64,000 bases of DNA from CAWIMX01 sp963792785 (GCA_963792785.1 CAWBXO010000001.1:2108001-2172000); one strand, 5' to 3'; positions 54,040 to 63,845 are shown, numbered from the stretch's first letter. Numbers and translations: made by a program. The notes: a model not told the origin generated them from the letters alone.

Positions 54040-55047
54040 TCACGAGAGATCCGACCACCGGATCAGATGGTCGGCCGGCAGCGCGCGCCGGGCGCGCCGC
54101 CCACGACGCGCGGCCGTTCGGCCGGCGCGAGTCCGGAGCCCGGACGTTTCACCGCCAGCATCGCGTCCGACAACCGGGCGCCGCGCGGCACAGGCACGGC
54201 GGTGACGAGGCTTCGCCGCGCCACGCGGGCGACGGCGCGTTCCGCCGGAACGGGCCGCTTGACGCCGTGCCGAGCGCCGCTCGACTTGCGGAGCGTGCAC
54301 CATGCGGCGAACTCGTCCGGCTCGAGCGAGGCCGCGTGGTCGGGCCCGGCAGCGGCGGTCGAGCGTCAGGTGCTTCTCGAGACCCGGCGCCCAGCGCGGC
54401 CGCCGCGAGCGCGACTTCGTGCCCACGGTGTGATCCGAGTAGCCGACCGGGACGCCGAGCGGCGCGGCGAGCGTCGCCATCGCGCGCACGTTCGCCTCGC
54501 CGAGGCGCGCCGGATAGCAGGTCACGCAGTGAGAGGACGACGGCTCGTCGCCGGCCTGCGGTACGGAGCGTCCTGACGCCGGCTCGATCTCGTCAGTGTC
54601 GCGGTGCCGGTCGAGACGATCACCGGGCGGCCCGAAGGCCGACTCGACGAGCAGGGCAGGTTCGTGAGATCGCCGAGCCGACCTTGAAGGCTGCATGCGC
54701 AGCCGTCGAGCGTCTCGCGCTGGCTCGCGTCGAACGGCGTCGAGAGAAGACGACGCCCCGTCCTCGGCGTCGCGCTTCAGCCGAGCGAAGGGCTCGGCGG
54801 CAGCTCGAGCCGGCTCAGCATCGCGACCTGGACTCGTGGCGTCGGTGCCCTCCCGCTGGTACGCGGCCTTCGGCGCGCCGGCCGAGGCGAGACGGCCGGT
54901 GCGGAACGTCTGGAACTTGACCGCGTCGGCGCCGGCGTCGGCCGCGGCCTCCACCAGAGCGGGCGAGCGCGAGCTCGCCGTTGTGGTTGACGCCAGCTTC
55001 GGCGATCACGAGGGAGCGATGACGAGTTATTTCTCTGCCACTTACCA
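54040..55047 (-). CDS. second NeuB-like nonulosonate synthase (frameshifted, at the chimeric junction)
   Basis: Pieces of one synthase occur in several frames: SLVIAEAGVNHNGELALA, DAGADAVKFQTFRTGRLAS, CVTCYPARLGEANVRAMATL, PLGVPVGYSDHTVGT, LEKHLTLDR, and a SAF-like end ALPADHLIRWSDLS. At least six indels are present. It is separate from, and shorter than, the fused synthase at 49,385. The 5' end lies within 50 bases of the change to actinobacterial sequence, so the start (perhaps TTG near 55,047) is uncertain and anything upstream in the operon is lost. Confidence 0.78.
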
Positions 55048-55092
55048 ATGGTTCAGGCCGTACACGAACGAGCCGCGCCGAGTGACCCGTAG
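55030..55092. other. junction between GC-rich genome 1 and actinobacterial segment
   Basis: The polysaccharide operon stops and, by 55,093, the plus strand encodes the end of an unrelated antiporter with no promoter or start between. The short stretch matches neither gene. An assembly join is the simplest reading. Confidence 0.7.
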
Positions 55093-55331
55093 ACCCTCGC
55101 CTACGGCTCGGCCATGGCGAGCATCGGGCTGACGATCCCCGCGATCGCGATCGCGATGATCTGGCTCGACGGCCGCTGGTACTGGGGCTGGAACCGACCC
55201 ATATCGCGCTGTTCGCGGTCACCGTGGTGGCGGGGGTGCTGACCGTGGTGCCGGGTCGGGCGACACGGCTGCAGGCCGCTGTCCACCTGGTCCTCGCGGC
55301 CGCATTCCTGTTCCTCGCCGTCAACCCCTGA
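55093..55331 (+). pseudogene. C-terminal fragment of a Ca2+/H+ antiporter (ChaA/CaCA type)
   Basis: It reads LAYGSAMASIGLTIPAIAIA. After restoring one base near 55,163 it continues LVLGLEPTHIALFAVTVV and LTVVPGRATRLQAAVHLVL. This is the last two to three helices and conserved end of actinobacterial calcium/proton exchangers. The N-terminal three-quarters are missing at the junction. Confidence 0.65.
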
Positions 55332-55356
55332 CAGCCGGACGGGGGCTCAGCCGGGG

Positions 55357-56396
55357 TCAGAAGAAGGTGACGGCCCCCGAGACCTCGTCGACGAAGTCCC
55401 GGATCGTCGCCACCAGGCCCGGGCTCGGGTCGACGAACTCCAGGCCGATCTTGCTGTCGGCGACGCGCCGCGAGATCACCGTCGCGGTGAGCTGCTGGGC
55501 CAGGTCGTGCAACGTGAACTCGATCGTGCCGGTCACCCCGGACCGGTAGTCGACCTCCGCGGGCACCTGCACACGGACGCCGCCCTCGCCGACGTCCAGC
55601 AGCTCGGCCAGAGCGGTCTGACCGCTGAGGGTCAGCTTGCCCTTGCCGATCGCGGTGACCCGGCGGTGCGCACGGCGCTCCAGACGCGTGGTCAGGCTCG
55701 ACATGGCGTCGATGCGCTGGATCGTGTCGTTGACCCGCAGCTCCAGGTTTCCCACGACCTCGAACTGCTGGCGGGCCACGTCGCGCAGCACCTCGGTGGC
55801 GTCATCGACGCCGGTGATGCCCTCGCTCATGGCCGAGATCGCCTCGGCCATGGCGGCCGTGTGGAGCTCCAGCGTCGAGATGGTCGAGGTGATCTCACTG
55901 GTGGACCGGGCGGTGGTCATCGCGAGGTCCTTGACCTCGTTGGCCACGACGCTGAAGCCTCGGCCGGTCTCCCCCGCGCGGGCCGCCTCGATGGTGGCGT
56001 TGAGGGCGAGCAGCTTGGTCTGGTCAGCGACGCCGGCGATGAGCTGGGCCATGCCGCTGACCTCGCGCAGGCTCGCCAGCAGCTCGGTGACGACGCGGTC
56101 TGCGGTCTTCGCCTGCTCGACGACGCCCCGCGTCACCGTGTCCGCGACCGTGACCCGCTCGTCGATCGTCGAGGCGGCGTGCCGCACGACCTCGACCTGG
56201 CCGCTGAGCTCCGCGAGGTCTCCTGCGATGGACGACGCGGTCTCGTCGATGATGGTCTGGGCGCGGGTGCGCACCTGCTGCTCGGCCGCCCGCTGCTCCT
56301 CGAAGCTCTGCTGAAGGTTGCGCTCACGCTCGAGCTGCGCCTCGTCGATCTCCGCCTCCTTGGCGGCAAGGCTGTCCAGCATCGTGTTGAAGGCCT
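55357..56396 (-). CDS. methyl-accepting chemotaxis-like signalling protein with C-terminal PilZ domain, N-truncated
   Basis: Cytoplasmic half of a receptor. A coiled coil (EAQLERERNLQQSFEEQRAA) leads to the signalling tip IAGVADQTKLLALNATIEAA and AGETGRGFSVVANEVKDLA. About 110 C-terminal residues resemble a PilZ domain (RRAHRRVTAIGKGKLTLSGQ, SKIGLEFVDPS), which binds cyclic-di-GMP. MCP-PilZ pairing is known in Nocardioides-like actinobacteria. Any sensor, membrane and HAMP parts are cut off at about 56,396, where low-GC DNA begins. Confidence 0.82.
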
Positions 56397-56415
56397 GTGT
56401 ACCGACATCTATTCA
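56397..56415. other. junction to low-GC DNA
   Basis: The chemotaxis receptor stops matching at AFNTMLDS and base composition falls sharply within about 20 bases. Confidence 0.75.
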
Positions 56416-57383
56416 ATGAAGCTACGTGCTCACGCTGTTATCTCTGAGGAGAAACGGGCACTTATTGCACGGCTGACAGGATCAGAACAAAGAGAAGGAT
56501 TTATCTACGCCAACCAACTGTCGTGGCTTTGGACGAATCCGGCATTTCCGGATCGATAGACATCCAGATTGGTCTAGCGACCCTCTGCCGAATGTACCAG
56601 CATCAAGAGCACTTAACTCTGAGCCAGGTGACAAACTACGTGTTCAGGTATTTCAAATAGCCGCCTGCAATTGGCGCTGCTGGTACTGTTACGTTGACTA
56701 TAACCGCCTGTCTGCAGATAGAAGATTTGCTGAGTATCTCACAGCAGGTGAACTAATTGATATGTATTTGGAGGAAAAATCTCCAGCAGAGGTTATTGAC
56801 CTATCGGGAGGTCAGCCTGACCTAGTTCCTGAGTGGACGAGCTGTGGATAATGGAAGCCCTTCATGAGCGTAGTCTAGCTGGGAAAATTTTCTTATGGTC
56901 AGACGATAATCTCAGCACTCGATTCTTTTGGGGATATTCTTGAGCCGAAAGCAACGTCAATACATCGCTCGCTTTCCTAAATACTGCCGGGTTGGCTGCT
57001 TTAAGGGCTACGATACAGCATCTTTCTCCTTCAATACCCTCGCTGCGCCGGAAATTGTCGAACGCCAATTCGAGATTTATCGGGATTTGTTAAATGAAGG
57101 TTTTGATATGTATGCCTACGTAACATTTACGGCTTTGCCCCATAACAACGTAGTCGATGCGATGAAGAGGTTTGTCGACAAGTTGCAGGGAATTCACAAT
57201 AATCTGCCTCTACGCATGGTGCCCCTCAAAATTGAAAAGTTTACGCCCACAGCTAGCCGTATAAAAGCAGAACATGATACAGCAATTGCCTTTCAGCACG
57301 AGGTTCATCATGCGTGGGTCGAACAGCTTCAGGAGCGGTTTTCGGAACAGGAGCGTAGCGCTCTTATATGTGACGTTCAATGA
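56416..57383 (+). CDS. radical SAM protein (frameshifted)
   Basis: It starts about 20 bases after the junction, so more may be missing. The segments are HAVISEEKRALIARLTG and GFIYANQLSWLWTNPAFP. After a shift at about 56,560, LRVQVFQIAACNWRCWYCYV gives the CxxxCxxC cluster motif (56,666-56,689). VIDLSGGQPDLVPEW follows, with a GGxP-like S-adenosylmethionine motif. After shifts near 56,835 and 56,940, CRVGCFKGYDTASFSFNTLA and YAYVTFTALPHNNVVDAM follow, ending near 57,383 or, in another frame, 57,480. Substrate unknown; no SPASM domain is seen. It heads the cassette. Confidence 0.75.
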
Positions 57384-57495
57384 CTATATAAAATATTCGA
57401 GTCGCAATCATGTGATCGTCAGTTGCAAAAGTCCTTCTTGTACAATGGAGATAACATACTCAAGAAGAATTATCTAGAGCTGGCGCAAATGAACA

Positions 57496-58030
57496 ATGAC
57501 TGCACAATCAGATAAGCCAAATGCGGTGCTACATCAACTCTGTACGAAACTGAATTCTAGTAACGGATCGATAGAATCTTGTGAGCCTAGCAGAAGCTTG
57601 TCAACAAATGAAAATCCAAGGACATTTGGCTATTCCTCAATGGAAAGTACATTGACAAAATTTTAGTTGGCAAAAAGACTATTGAATCACGTTTTTCAAA
57701 GATGCGGGGTCGGGCCATTTGGAAAGGTAGAAGTTGAAGATGTGCTTTTTCTGAAGCAATGATCTGGCCCACTCAAAGGGTTAGCTAGAGTAGGACACAC
57801 GCAATACTTCGGTCCACTTGCCCCTGATGAGACTCAGGGATTAATGAAACAATTTCAGGAAGGCCTTCAATTGGAGACTCCCTTCATTGAGGCAAAACAA
57901 AGCAGTCGATATGCCTCACTACTGCACATTGTAGAAGTCTGTCCTGTAAAGGAGCGCCCCATTGTTAAAACGAGATCGGCGTGCGTGGGTCACTCTAAAT
58001 TTCGTTGAACACAGGTTTTATACGATTTGA
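57496..58030 (+). CDS. ASCH-domain protein (frameshifted)
   Basis: Joining frames gives MKIQGHLAI, then NGKYIDKILVGKKTIESRFS with the ASCH signature GxKxxExR, then PFGKVEVEDVLFLKQ and SGPLKGLARVGHTQYFGPLA. The end is RRAWVTLNFVEHRFYTI before TGA at 58,028. At least four small indels are present. ASCH domains bind RNA or modified nucleosides (YqfB is an N4-acetylcytidine hydrolase). The N-terminal 35 residues (MTAQSDKPNAVLHQL) are unrelated. It follows the radical SAM gene and is followed 28 bases later by a kinase. Confidence 0.72.
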
Positions 58031-58058
58031 AGAGCATAAAACGTCTGGAAATGTGTCT

Positions 58059-58607
58059 ATGACGAAGCGGGCAGTAGTAATCTGTGGTCAAATTTGTTCG
58101 GGAAAGTCATCTATTGTACGGCATCTCCGTCAAGTGTATGGATGGATACTGTTTCCTTTGGTAACTATGTGCGGCATATTGCCCATACTACAGGTCTACA
58201 GTCGAGTCGAGATACTTTTCAAAGACTCGGGGATCAATATCCGGCACCAAAGGACCTAATCAGTTCCTGGCAGAAGTGATTGAGTTCAGTCAGCCGTCAT
58301 CTCATATTCATCTCTATGACAGTGTTCGCCATAGAGCTATGATTGAGGCATTACAGCAGGTCTACAATGACGTCTGCGTGATCAGTGTTGAGCGCGTGAT
58401 GAAGATAGATATGAACGCTTCAAATCAAGATCAGCAGAAGGTGATGCACAATTAAGTTTCAATGAATTCCTTCAACTAACGGAACATCCTGTCGAGCGCG
58501 GGATTTCTGAATTGCAGTTGATCGCAGCCTGTTGTGTTGAGAGTAAAGTATTTGAAGACACCGTTCTTTCAGTTGAGAGATGCCTACGCAACCGAAATTA
58601 CATGTAA
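58059..58607 (+). CDS. P-loop nucleotide-kinase-like protein (frameshifted)
   Basis: Start ATG 58059. Walker A is VVICGQICSGKSSIVRHL, then VSFGNYVRHIAHTTGL in a second frame. A third frame gives PSSHIHLYDSVRHRAMIEAL (a DSVR Walker-B-like region of dNMP/dephospho-CoA-type kinases). RYERFKSRSAEGDAQLSFNE and HPVERGISELQLIAACCV correspond to the family's lid and C-terminal helices. Three indels are needed for about 182 residues. Relatives phosphorylate (deoxy)nucleotide monophosphates. The product acts with the ASCH and radical SAM neighbours by inference only. Confidence 0.7.
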
Positions 58608-59157
58608 TGGAAACTCTAAGGCTAATGAGCGTTCCATGAGCAATAAAAAGCGGAGGCGCTAATAGAACAAATCTCAGAATAGCATATGCATCTCTCAACC
58701 TTTGCAGCCATCCGTATAGTCGGTTGCCACGATTGAACCAACATACTTGGCTTTGTTCATGTAGAGCAGCCCCAGTGCGATGTAGGAGGCTATTTACAAT
58801 AATTATCGTATCCATTACCAAATTCATTCGTCATCCTGAGTAAGAAACATATCAGTATTACATATGTAAGCGCATAATCTTCGTGTTCTGGTTCCGACGT
58901 CAAATCGACAGATAGAAGTTTTGGCCGACCCCTATCTGCTACAAGCCCAAAAGCGATAATCTATAATGGAACTCAAGGTTCAGTAAAACTTGTTGTGCAC
59001 GGTGTGTTATATTCCAATATAAGATATTTTCCATCAAATTCTTGTCCTTCAGAAAGTCTTTACCGACGAATTCCTAGCCCAGTTTATGAGGAGCCAGTTC
59101 AACAGTGATCGTGGAAGCCTACACCCTGTAGATTGCGTGTGTGAAGGAGTGATATCC
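58608..59157. other. 550-base gap with a possible coding remnant
   Basis: No complete gene. From about 58,890 to 59,108 an open plus-strand frame reads GRPLSATSPKAIIYNG and RYFPSNSCPSESLYRRIPS, with no start. It could be the tail of a lost gene. The AT-rich stretch before 59,040 could hold the promoter of the regulator. Confidence 0.35.
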
Positions 59158-60306
59158 GTGAAAAGGGAATCGTCGAAGCAGACAAGAGTTAGCGGCCAAG
59201 TTGCTTTTGAGGCTGATCTTCAGGAGTTTGGGCAGGAAGTTTTGAGCCTTCGGCGAAAGGCTCTTGGTTTGACTCAACAGCAAATGGCATCAAAGATTGG
59301 CATTAGCCAGTCTCGACTCTCTAGAATCGAGGCTGGTTCGTACGATGAAATGGCAGGTTCACAATTCCGTTTATTTGTTGAGGCATACAGACTCACCAAT
59401 AACGAAAAGTCAAGATGGCAATCCTATCTATTCGGTACAGATCTCGAAGTGCCAGCGCTAGACGGCCAAGTGTCTGGAGAAGACCTTATTGACCTCTATA
59501 CTCAGCAGTTAGCTGCAATTAATGCAACGAGATTGGAGGGTAACATTTCATTAAGCGAGGATTTGGCTGCCTCAACTTCCACACATCTGCTTAACATATT
59601 GGCGCGCCCAATACGTTCTCCTACCTGGAACAACTTCAGAGAATTTACGTACACATACGTCTTGAAGTTGCCAAGGCATACACCTTATACTGTTTGCCCG
59701 ATCAAATCGTAGGTGTTACCGCACCCGTCTTGAAAGGGATACGCGAAATGGCAAGACAGGACAAGGAACTGGGCGGGCTTGTTGATTTTCGGGAGGCAGA
59801 TGCTGACTATATTGCTGGTAATCACACCAAAGCTCTAAGACTGGCAAGACCAGCATTAGAGAATGTCCTAAACACTAATGATCGACTATGCATTCGACCG
59901 AACCAGGGTGTTATGTTTTGCCCGTGAGGGAGCGGTTAAGGAAGTCGAAAAAGTCCAAGCAGCGGTAAACAATCTGATGGAACAGGACGACAATGTAGAC
60001 AGTGATCGTTACTGTAATTTTCTAGAAGGCTTTGCGCTGGCTCAGGTGAAGCTGGGCAGGTTTGATAAAGCACTGGAAACCTGGCAGCAAAGTTGGAAGC
60101 TTTTGATGGACTTAAAGATGGCAAAAAGGCGAAAGCCATTCCGAGAAGTGGCGCTGCTTAGAACCCAGTTGAAGTTGATTCAATGTTTGGAGCCAGACAA
60201 CCGAAAATGGCTTGAAGAGGTTGGACAGAACGGCCTTTTCTTAGCGAAGGAGTACGGGTATGCTCGGTACGAGCATCAAATTCTTGATATGTTGAACCGT
60301 AACTAA
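59158..60306 (+). CDS. XRE-family regulator with TPR-like C-terminal domain (two frameshifts)
   Basis: Start GTG 59158 after an AAGGAG site. An HTH near residues 25-80 (EVLSLRRKALGLTQQQMASK, then IGISQSRLSRIEAGSYDEM) is the XRE fold. Shifts near 59,640 and 59,885 join YVHIRLEVAKAYTLYCLPDQ and GNHTKALRLARPALENVLNT. These lead into TPR-like repeats (LEGFALAQVKLGRFDKALET), ending LAKEYGYARYEHQILDML. Total about 380 residues. Such regulators often sense peptides or ligands through the TPR part and control adjacent genes, here plausibly the cassette upstream. Confidence 0.78.
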
Positions 60307-60355
60307 CCCTAGCCAATTTTTAGTTTTCCACATGGAAAATCCATAATATACTGAT

Positions 60356-60558
60356 TCACCCCTTATTAAGTCGGTTCAGTTTCTCCATAGTTCGGATGGT
60401 TTTCTGTAATTTCTGCTTTGCCTCTGCCCGTTTTTTCTTGAACACCTCAACTCTTCCTCATCGAAGATATGCTCGACCATCCAATTGACTTGTTCATTGC
60501 TCAGCTCTGGCCATTGTGCTAACACTGATTCTCTATAAAGTGCCTGGAGCTCTTCCAC
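60356..60558 (-). CDS. small coiled-coil hypothetical protein (frameshifted)
   Basis: It begins EELQALYRESVLAQWPELSN and VNWMVEHIFDEEEL. After one shift near 60,450 it continues EVFKKKRAEAKQKLQKTIRT and ends LNRLNKG before TGA at 60,356. About 67 residues, charged helix. It converges on the regulator gene. Family not recognised. Confidence 0.5.
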
Positions 60559-61480
60559 GTTAATTTCCTCGTCCCCCGCCTCGTTGTCGCTTTTTGTGAA
60601 AAAGGGGAACGTACCCAGGGTTTCTTCATAGTAGTTTTATTCTCTATCGTAATGGTTGCGCGGTTAGTACACCTACGCCCATGCGCGAATCGAGCAATAA
60701 TTGCTTGCCCTGCGAACAGAACCCTAAGCCCTTACCTAACCTGCTTGCGATAATGAAAATAATGCCAAAGGTTCCGCTATTTCTTCCTAAGCTGAGACAA
60801 AGCAAATGCAGAACTAACCGCTAAGCGCACGCCCGGAGGGCAAGCGTATCTTAAATGTTACCTCTATTGTACTTGTCGGCAAGAGTGGTAGCAATTTGTA
60901 TGACGACAGGGTCGGGGTAAGTGAAAATAACATTACATAGTTCGTAATGCATTAGATTGGGAACAACACCGGCCAATGCCAAATCAAATAATTCCAGACG
61001 ATGGCTGGCTGACCTTCAGAAGATATGATGGTGCCTGTTAGGTTACGCGCAGTGCATTAAAAAAGGGCTTAAGCCACCCGATTAGAAGCTTCGGAGCAAA
61101 ATGTAACATAAATTTAGGCCATGGACAAGCCTAAATGAGGTTTCACAAGGAACCGTTAACAGAACAATATCGATTCGCTATACGCCAAGAAGATCGGCGA
61201 CCTCATGGGAACGTTCCCTCTGCCTTACAACTTAAGACGTTGTTGTCCTCGATCCGGTACGATTTTCATTTTATACTGTCCCTGCTACGGCTTTAGATTC
61301 CATCTCATAATGAAATTAAATGGTAAAGGCTTGCTTAAAGTACTTTAGCAGATATCTGTACTTATGCATCTAGGATATTTCGCGCTTCGCCAACAATATG
61401 CCAAACAAATTATGCGTTAGAGGCATAAAAAATGGTTGTACACTTGAGCGGAGAAAATGGAGCGTATGGGCTTGGCTACA
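60559..61480. other. 922-base gap without a supported gene
   Basis: AT-rich, no convincing reading frame. The only coding-like stretch is a 22-codon frame at about 60,976-61,041 (QIIPDDGWLTFRRYDGAC). No RNA gene was recognised. Confidence 0.5.
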
Positions 61481-61546
61481 AGTTTAGAGGGATGAAACAA
61501 TGGCAAGAAATACCGGGCACAGCTTTGCATTGGTGCCATCAAGGGC

Positions 61547-61663
61547 CGATCGCAGAGCTACAATCCACACAATGCGCGTTGGGTGAAGCGAGATGCCAAC
61601 ACAGGTAAGATTTTGGATGTCAAGTCCAATCCGAAACCCTTCAAAGGCGTCCGCAAGTCTTAG
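61547..61663 (+). pseudogene. remnant of a small basic protein
   Basis: The frame reads NPHNARWVKRDANTGKILDV and PFKGVRKS before a stop. The pattern (KRD..TGK...FKGVRK) looks like the end of a short conserved bacterial protein of unknown role. No start is visible in this frame. Confidence 0.4.
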
Positions 61664-61721
61664 TAGAAAGGTAAATTTCACATGCTTGCAGAGAAGAGTA
61701 CCCTTGTTGCTCTAAAGGTTG

Positions 61722-61996
61722 TCAATGGTGGAGAACTTTGACAACACCGTTATCTCACTTGATGGGGACAGTGGTGAGGCGAACATAGGCGGTCAATGGG
61801 TAAATGGCCGCCTAAGGTGAACACGGCAGACAATGTTGTCTTCTTTGATGTTAATCCTGTGAACGGGTACATCAAGATGAAGGATACAGACGGCAAAACT
61901 CGTGTCGTTTTCGATTGTCGATCGGGCGATACCTACCTAACTGGTCAGGTGCATGACAGGGAGACCCCCGAATCACTTGACCAAAGATTTCCCTAG
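61722..61996 (+). pseudogene. fragment of a beta-repeat protein (LDGxxG repeats)
   Basis: One frame gives NTVISLDGDSGEANIGGQWV. After a shift near 61,800 another gives DNVVFFDVNPVNGYIKMKD and TRVVFDCRSGDTYLTGQ. The alternation of LDG/FD and GG/G-x-K motifs suggests a repetitive beta structure, with at least one indel. Confidence 0.4.
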
Positions 61997-62013
61997 CCAG
62001 CACGCCCTGCATC

Positions 62014-62069
62014 CGTTTGAGGTAAACAAGCTCGCTTGAAAGTTTAGGCGAGCTTGTTTACCTCAAACG
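62014..62069 (+). terminator. perfect 22-bp inverted repeat hairpin
   Basis: CGTTTGAGGTAAACAAGCTC plus GC (62,014-62,035) is exactly mirrored at 62,048-62,069 around a 12-base loop. There is no U-tract, so it could be a terminator-like hairpin or a mobile-element end rather than a classical terminator. Confidence 0.6.
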
Positions 62070-62460
62070 TAGTCATTGCTGAAGGATTAACCGTTCGCAT
62101 CCACCTGTGGCAACAATTTGAGGCTAAGGACTCCAGCGATACGTGGAAAAATGCTGGCCTGATTTTGCCGCAAACTGGTTTGACCACTCGCCGGGCTTCA
62201 ACCTGTTGCTGGAGAACCAGTTTTAGGCGAGGTTTACCCAACCATAATAGGATATGCAAAAAAACCGATAAGTACTGCTGATTACGCGAGGGTTACTCCT
62301 TGAGGGCTAAAAAATAAACTCCCTGGGGGATAGACAAACGATTGAAAAGGGGAGTAGACTTAACTGCTCGGATTAGAGATCCCTGTGTGCCATAATGGAT
62401 GAAACAACTTCGTACAAAAGATTAACGTAGAAATGTAGGGCGGAGAAAAGGGAAACGAAG

Positions 62461-62827
62461 ATGTTTCAGGAACGCAAGCCAAACCCAGAAGTGCAAGTGA
62501 AGGCAGAACGACGACGCTTCAGTGCGGAATACAAACGACGGATCATCGTCGAAGCAGAGAAGTGTGGGTCAGGGCAGTTAGGCTCACTGCTGCGCCGCGA
62601 AGGGCTGACCTATACCCAGCTTAGTGAGTGGCGCAAAGCCTACGCCGAAGGCAGACTGACGGACAAGCGCCGCGGGCCACAAGCCAACCCAAACCTGGCC
62701 AGAAGTGCGGCGGCTGGAGGCGGAGAATGCTCGGCTCAAGCGCAAGCTGGAGCAGGCAGAGGCCATCATTGACGCCCAAAAAAAGTTGGCGCAGTTGCTG
62801 GAGAGCCAGAAGGAGGAGCCATCGTGA
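62461..62827 (+). CDS. IS3-type transposase OrfA (frameshifted)
   Basis: An HTH protein beginning FQERKPNPEVQVKAERRRFS and YKRRIIVEAEKCGSGQLGSL. After a lost base near 62,695 it continues with a leucine zipper (PEVRRLEAENARLKRKLEQA) and ends LAQLLESQKEEPS. It binds the element's ends. The stop overlaps the GTG of orfB. Confidence 0.85.
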
Positions 62828-63811
62828 GCGAACTCGCCGCCAAAGTCGGCATCAAACGCGCCTGCGAGGCGTTGGGCGTATCGCGCAGCAGCATCTATCG
62901 GGCACGCCAGCCACAGCCAGCAGCCGCAGCCGCGTCCAGCTCCCGCCCATGCCCTGTCACTTGAGGAACGGGTAGCAGGTGCGCGAGACGCTCAACAGCG
63001 AGCGCTTCATGGACAAAGCGCCACGTCAGGTCTATGCCGCCTTGCTCGACGAGGGACATTATCTGTGCCATTGGCGCACGATGTATCGCATCTTGGCCGC
63101 CCATGACGAAGTGCGTGAACGCAGGCGAGTACGGCGACATCCTGTCTATAAGAAGCCTGAACTCTTGGCAACGGCACCGAATCAGGTTTGGTCCTGGGAC
63201 ATCACCTATCTGCGTGGGCCGCACAAGTGGGAGCATTACCCGCTCTACACCGTGCTCGACATCTACAGTCGCTATGTCGTCGGCTGGATGATTGCTGAGG
63301 TGGAGAGCAGCGACTTGGCACGGCAACTCATCGCCGCCACCGCCCTCAAGCAGGACATTCAGCCTGACCAGCTGACGCTGCACGCCGATAACGGTGCGCC
63401 GATGCGCGGCAAGCCGCTTTCGCAACTGCTGGTTGATCTGGGCATCACCAAAAGTCACAATCGCCCGCATACCTCCGACGACAATCCGTTCAGCGAGGCG
63501 CATTTCAAGACCATGAAATATCGTCCTGATTATCCTGACCGCTTTGCCTCACTGGCAGAGGCACAGGAGTGGGCACGTCAGTTTCTTCACCTGGTACAAC
63601 GAGCAGCATTATCATTCGGGACTCAATTTGCTGACGCCGGCCAGCGTCCACTTCGATGAGGCAACGGCAGTACAACAACAGCGCCAGGCGGTCATGCTGA
63701 CAGCTTATGCCGCCCATCCGGCACCGCTTTGTCCGCGGCCAACCGCTCGTCAAAGGTGCACCCGCTGCCGTTTGGATTAATCCGCCACTCGCCAGCGCAG
63801 ATCTTTCCTAA
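62824..63811 (+). CDS. IS3-type transposase OrfB, DDE integrase (frameshifted)
   Basis: It begins SELAAKVGIKRACEALGVSR. After a shift near 62,960 it runs ERFMDKAPRQVYAALLDEGH and the HTH_21 region. The DDE catalytic residues are in NQVWSWDITYLRG (D), LHADNGAPMRG (D) and NPFSEAHFKTMKY (E), spaced as in IS3. A last shift near 63,580 leads to FTWYNEQHYHSGLNLLTPAS and the C-terminus. Catalyses transposition with OrfA. Confidence 0.87.
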
Positions 63812-63845
63812 ACTTTTTCAAGAAGTTGTTTCAAAGTACTTGACA

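Larger units (their letters stand above)
62386..63845 (+). mobile_element. IS3-family-like insertion sequence
   Basis: About 1.46 kb, with orfA and orfB in the usual overlapping arrangement and imperfect terminal inverted repeats. The left end has TGAAACAACTTCGTACAAAAG near 62,399. The right end read backwards has TTGAAACAACTTCTTGAAAA near 63,832. Its GC content is higher than the surrounding DNA, indicating recent arrival. Target-site duplications could not be fixed by eye. Frameshifts in both reading frames suggest either decay or read errors. Confidence 0.75.

Noticed and set aside
55018..56400. Genomic island acquired by horizontal transfer
   Set aside because: Both ends cut genes and no integrase, tRNA or direct repeat is present. 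An assembly chimera explains it more simply.
58459..58827. Minus-strand 122-codon frame
   Set aside because: It overlaps the better supported kinase C-terminus. Its hydrophobic stretch alone is not enough to call a gene.
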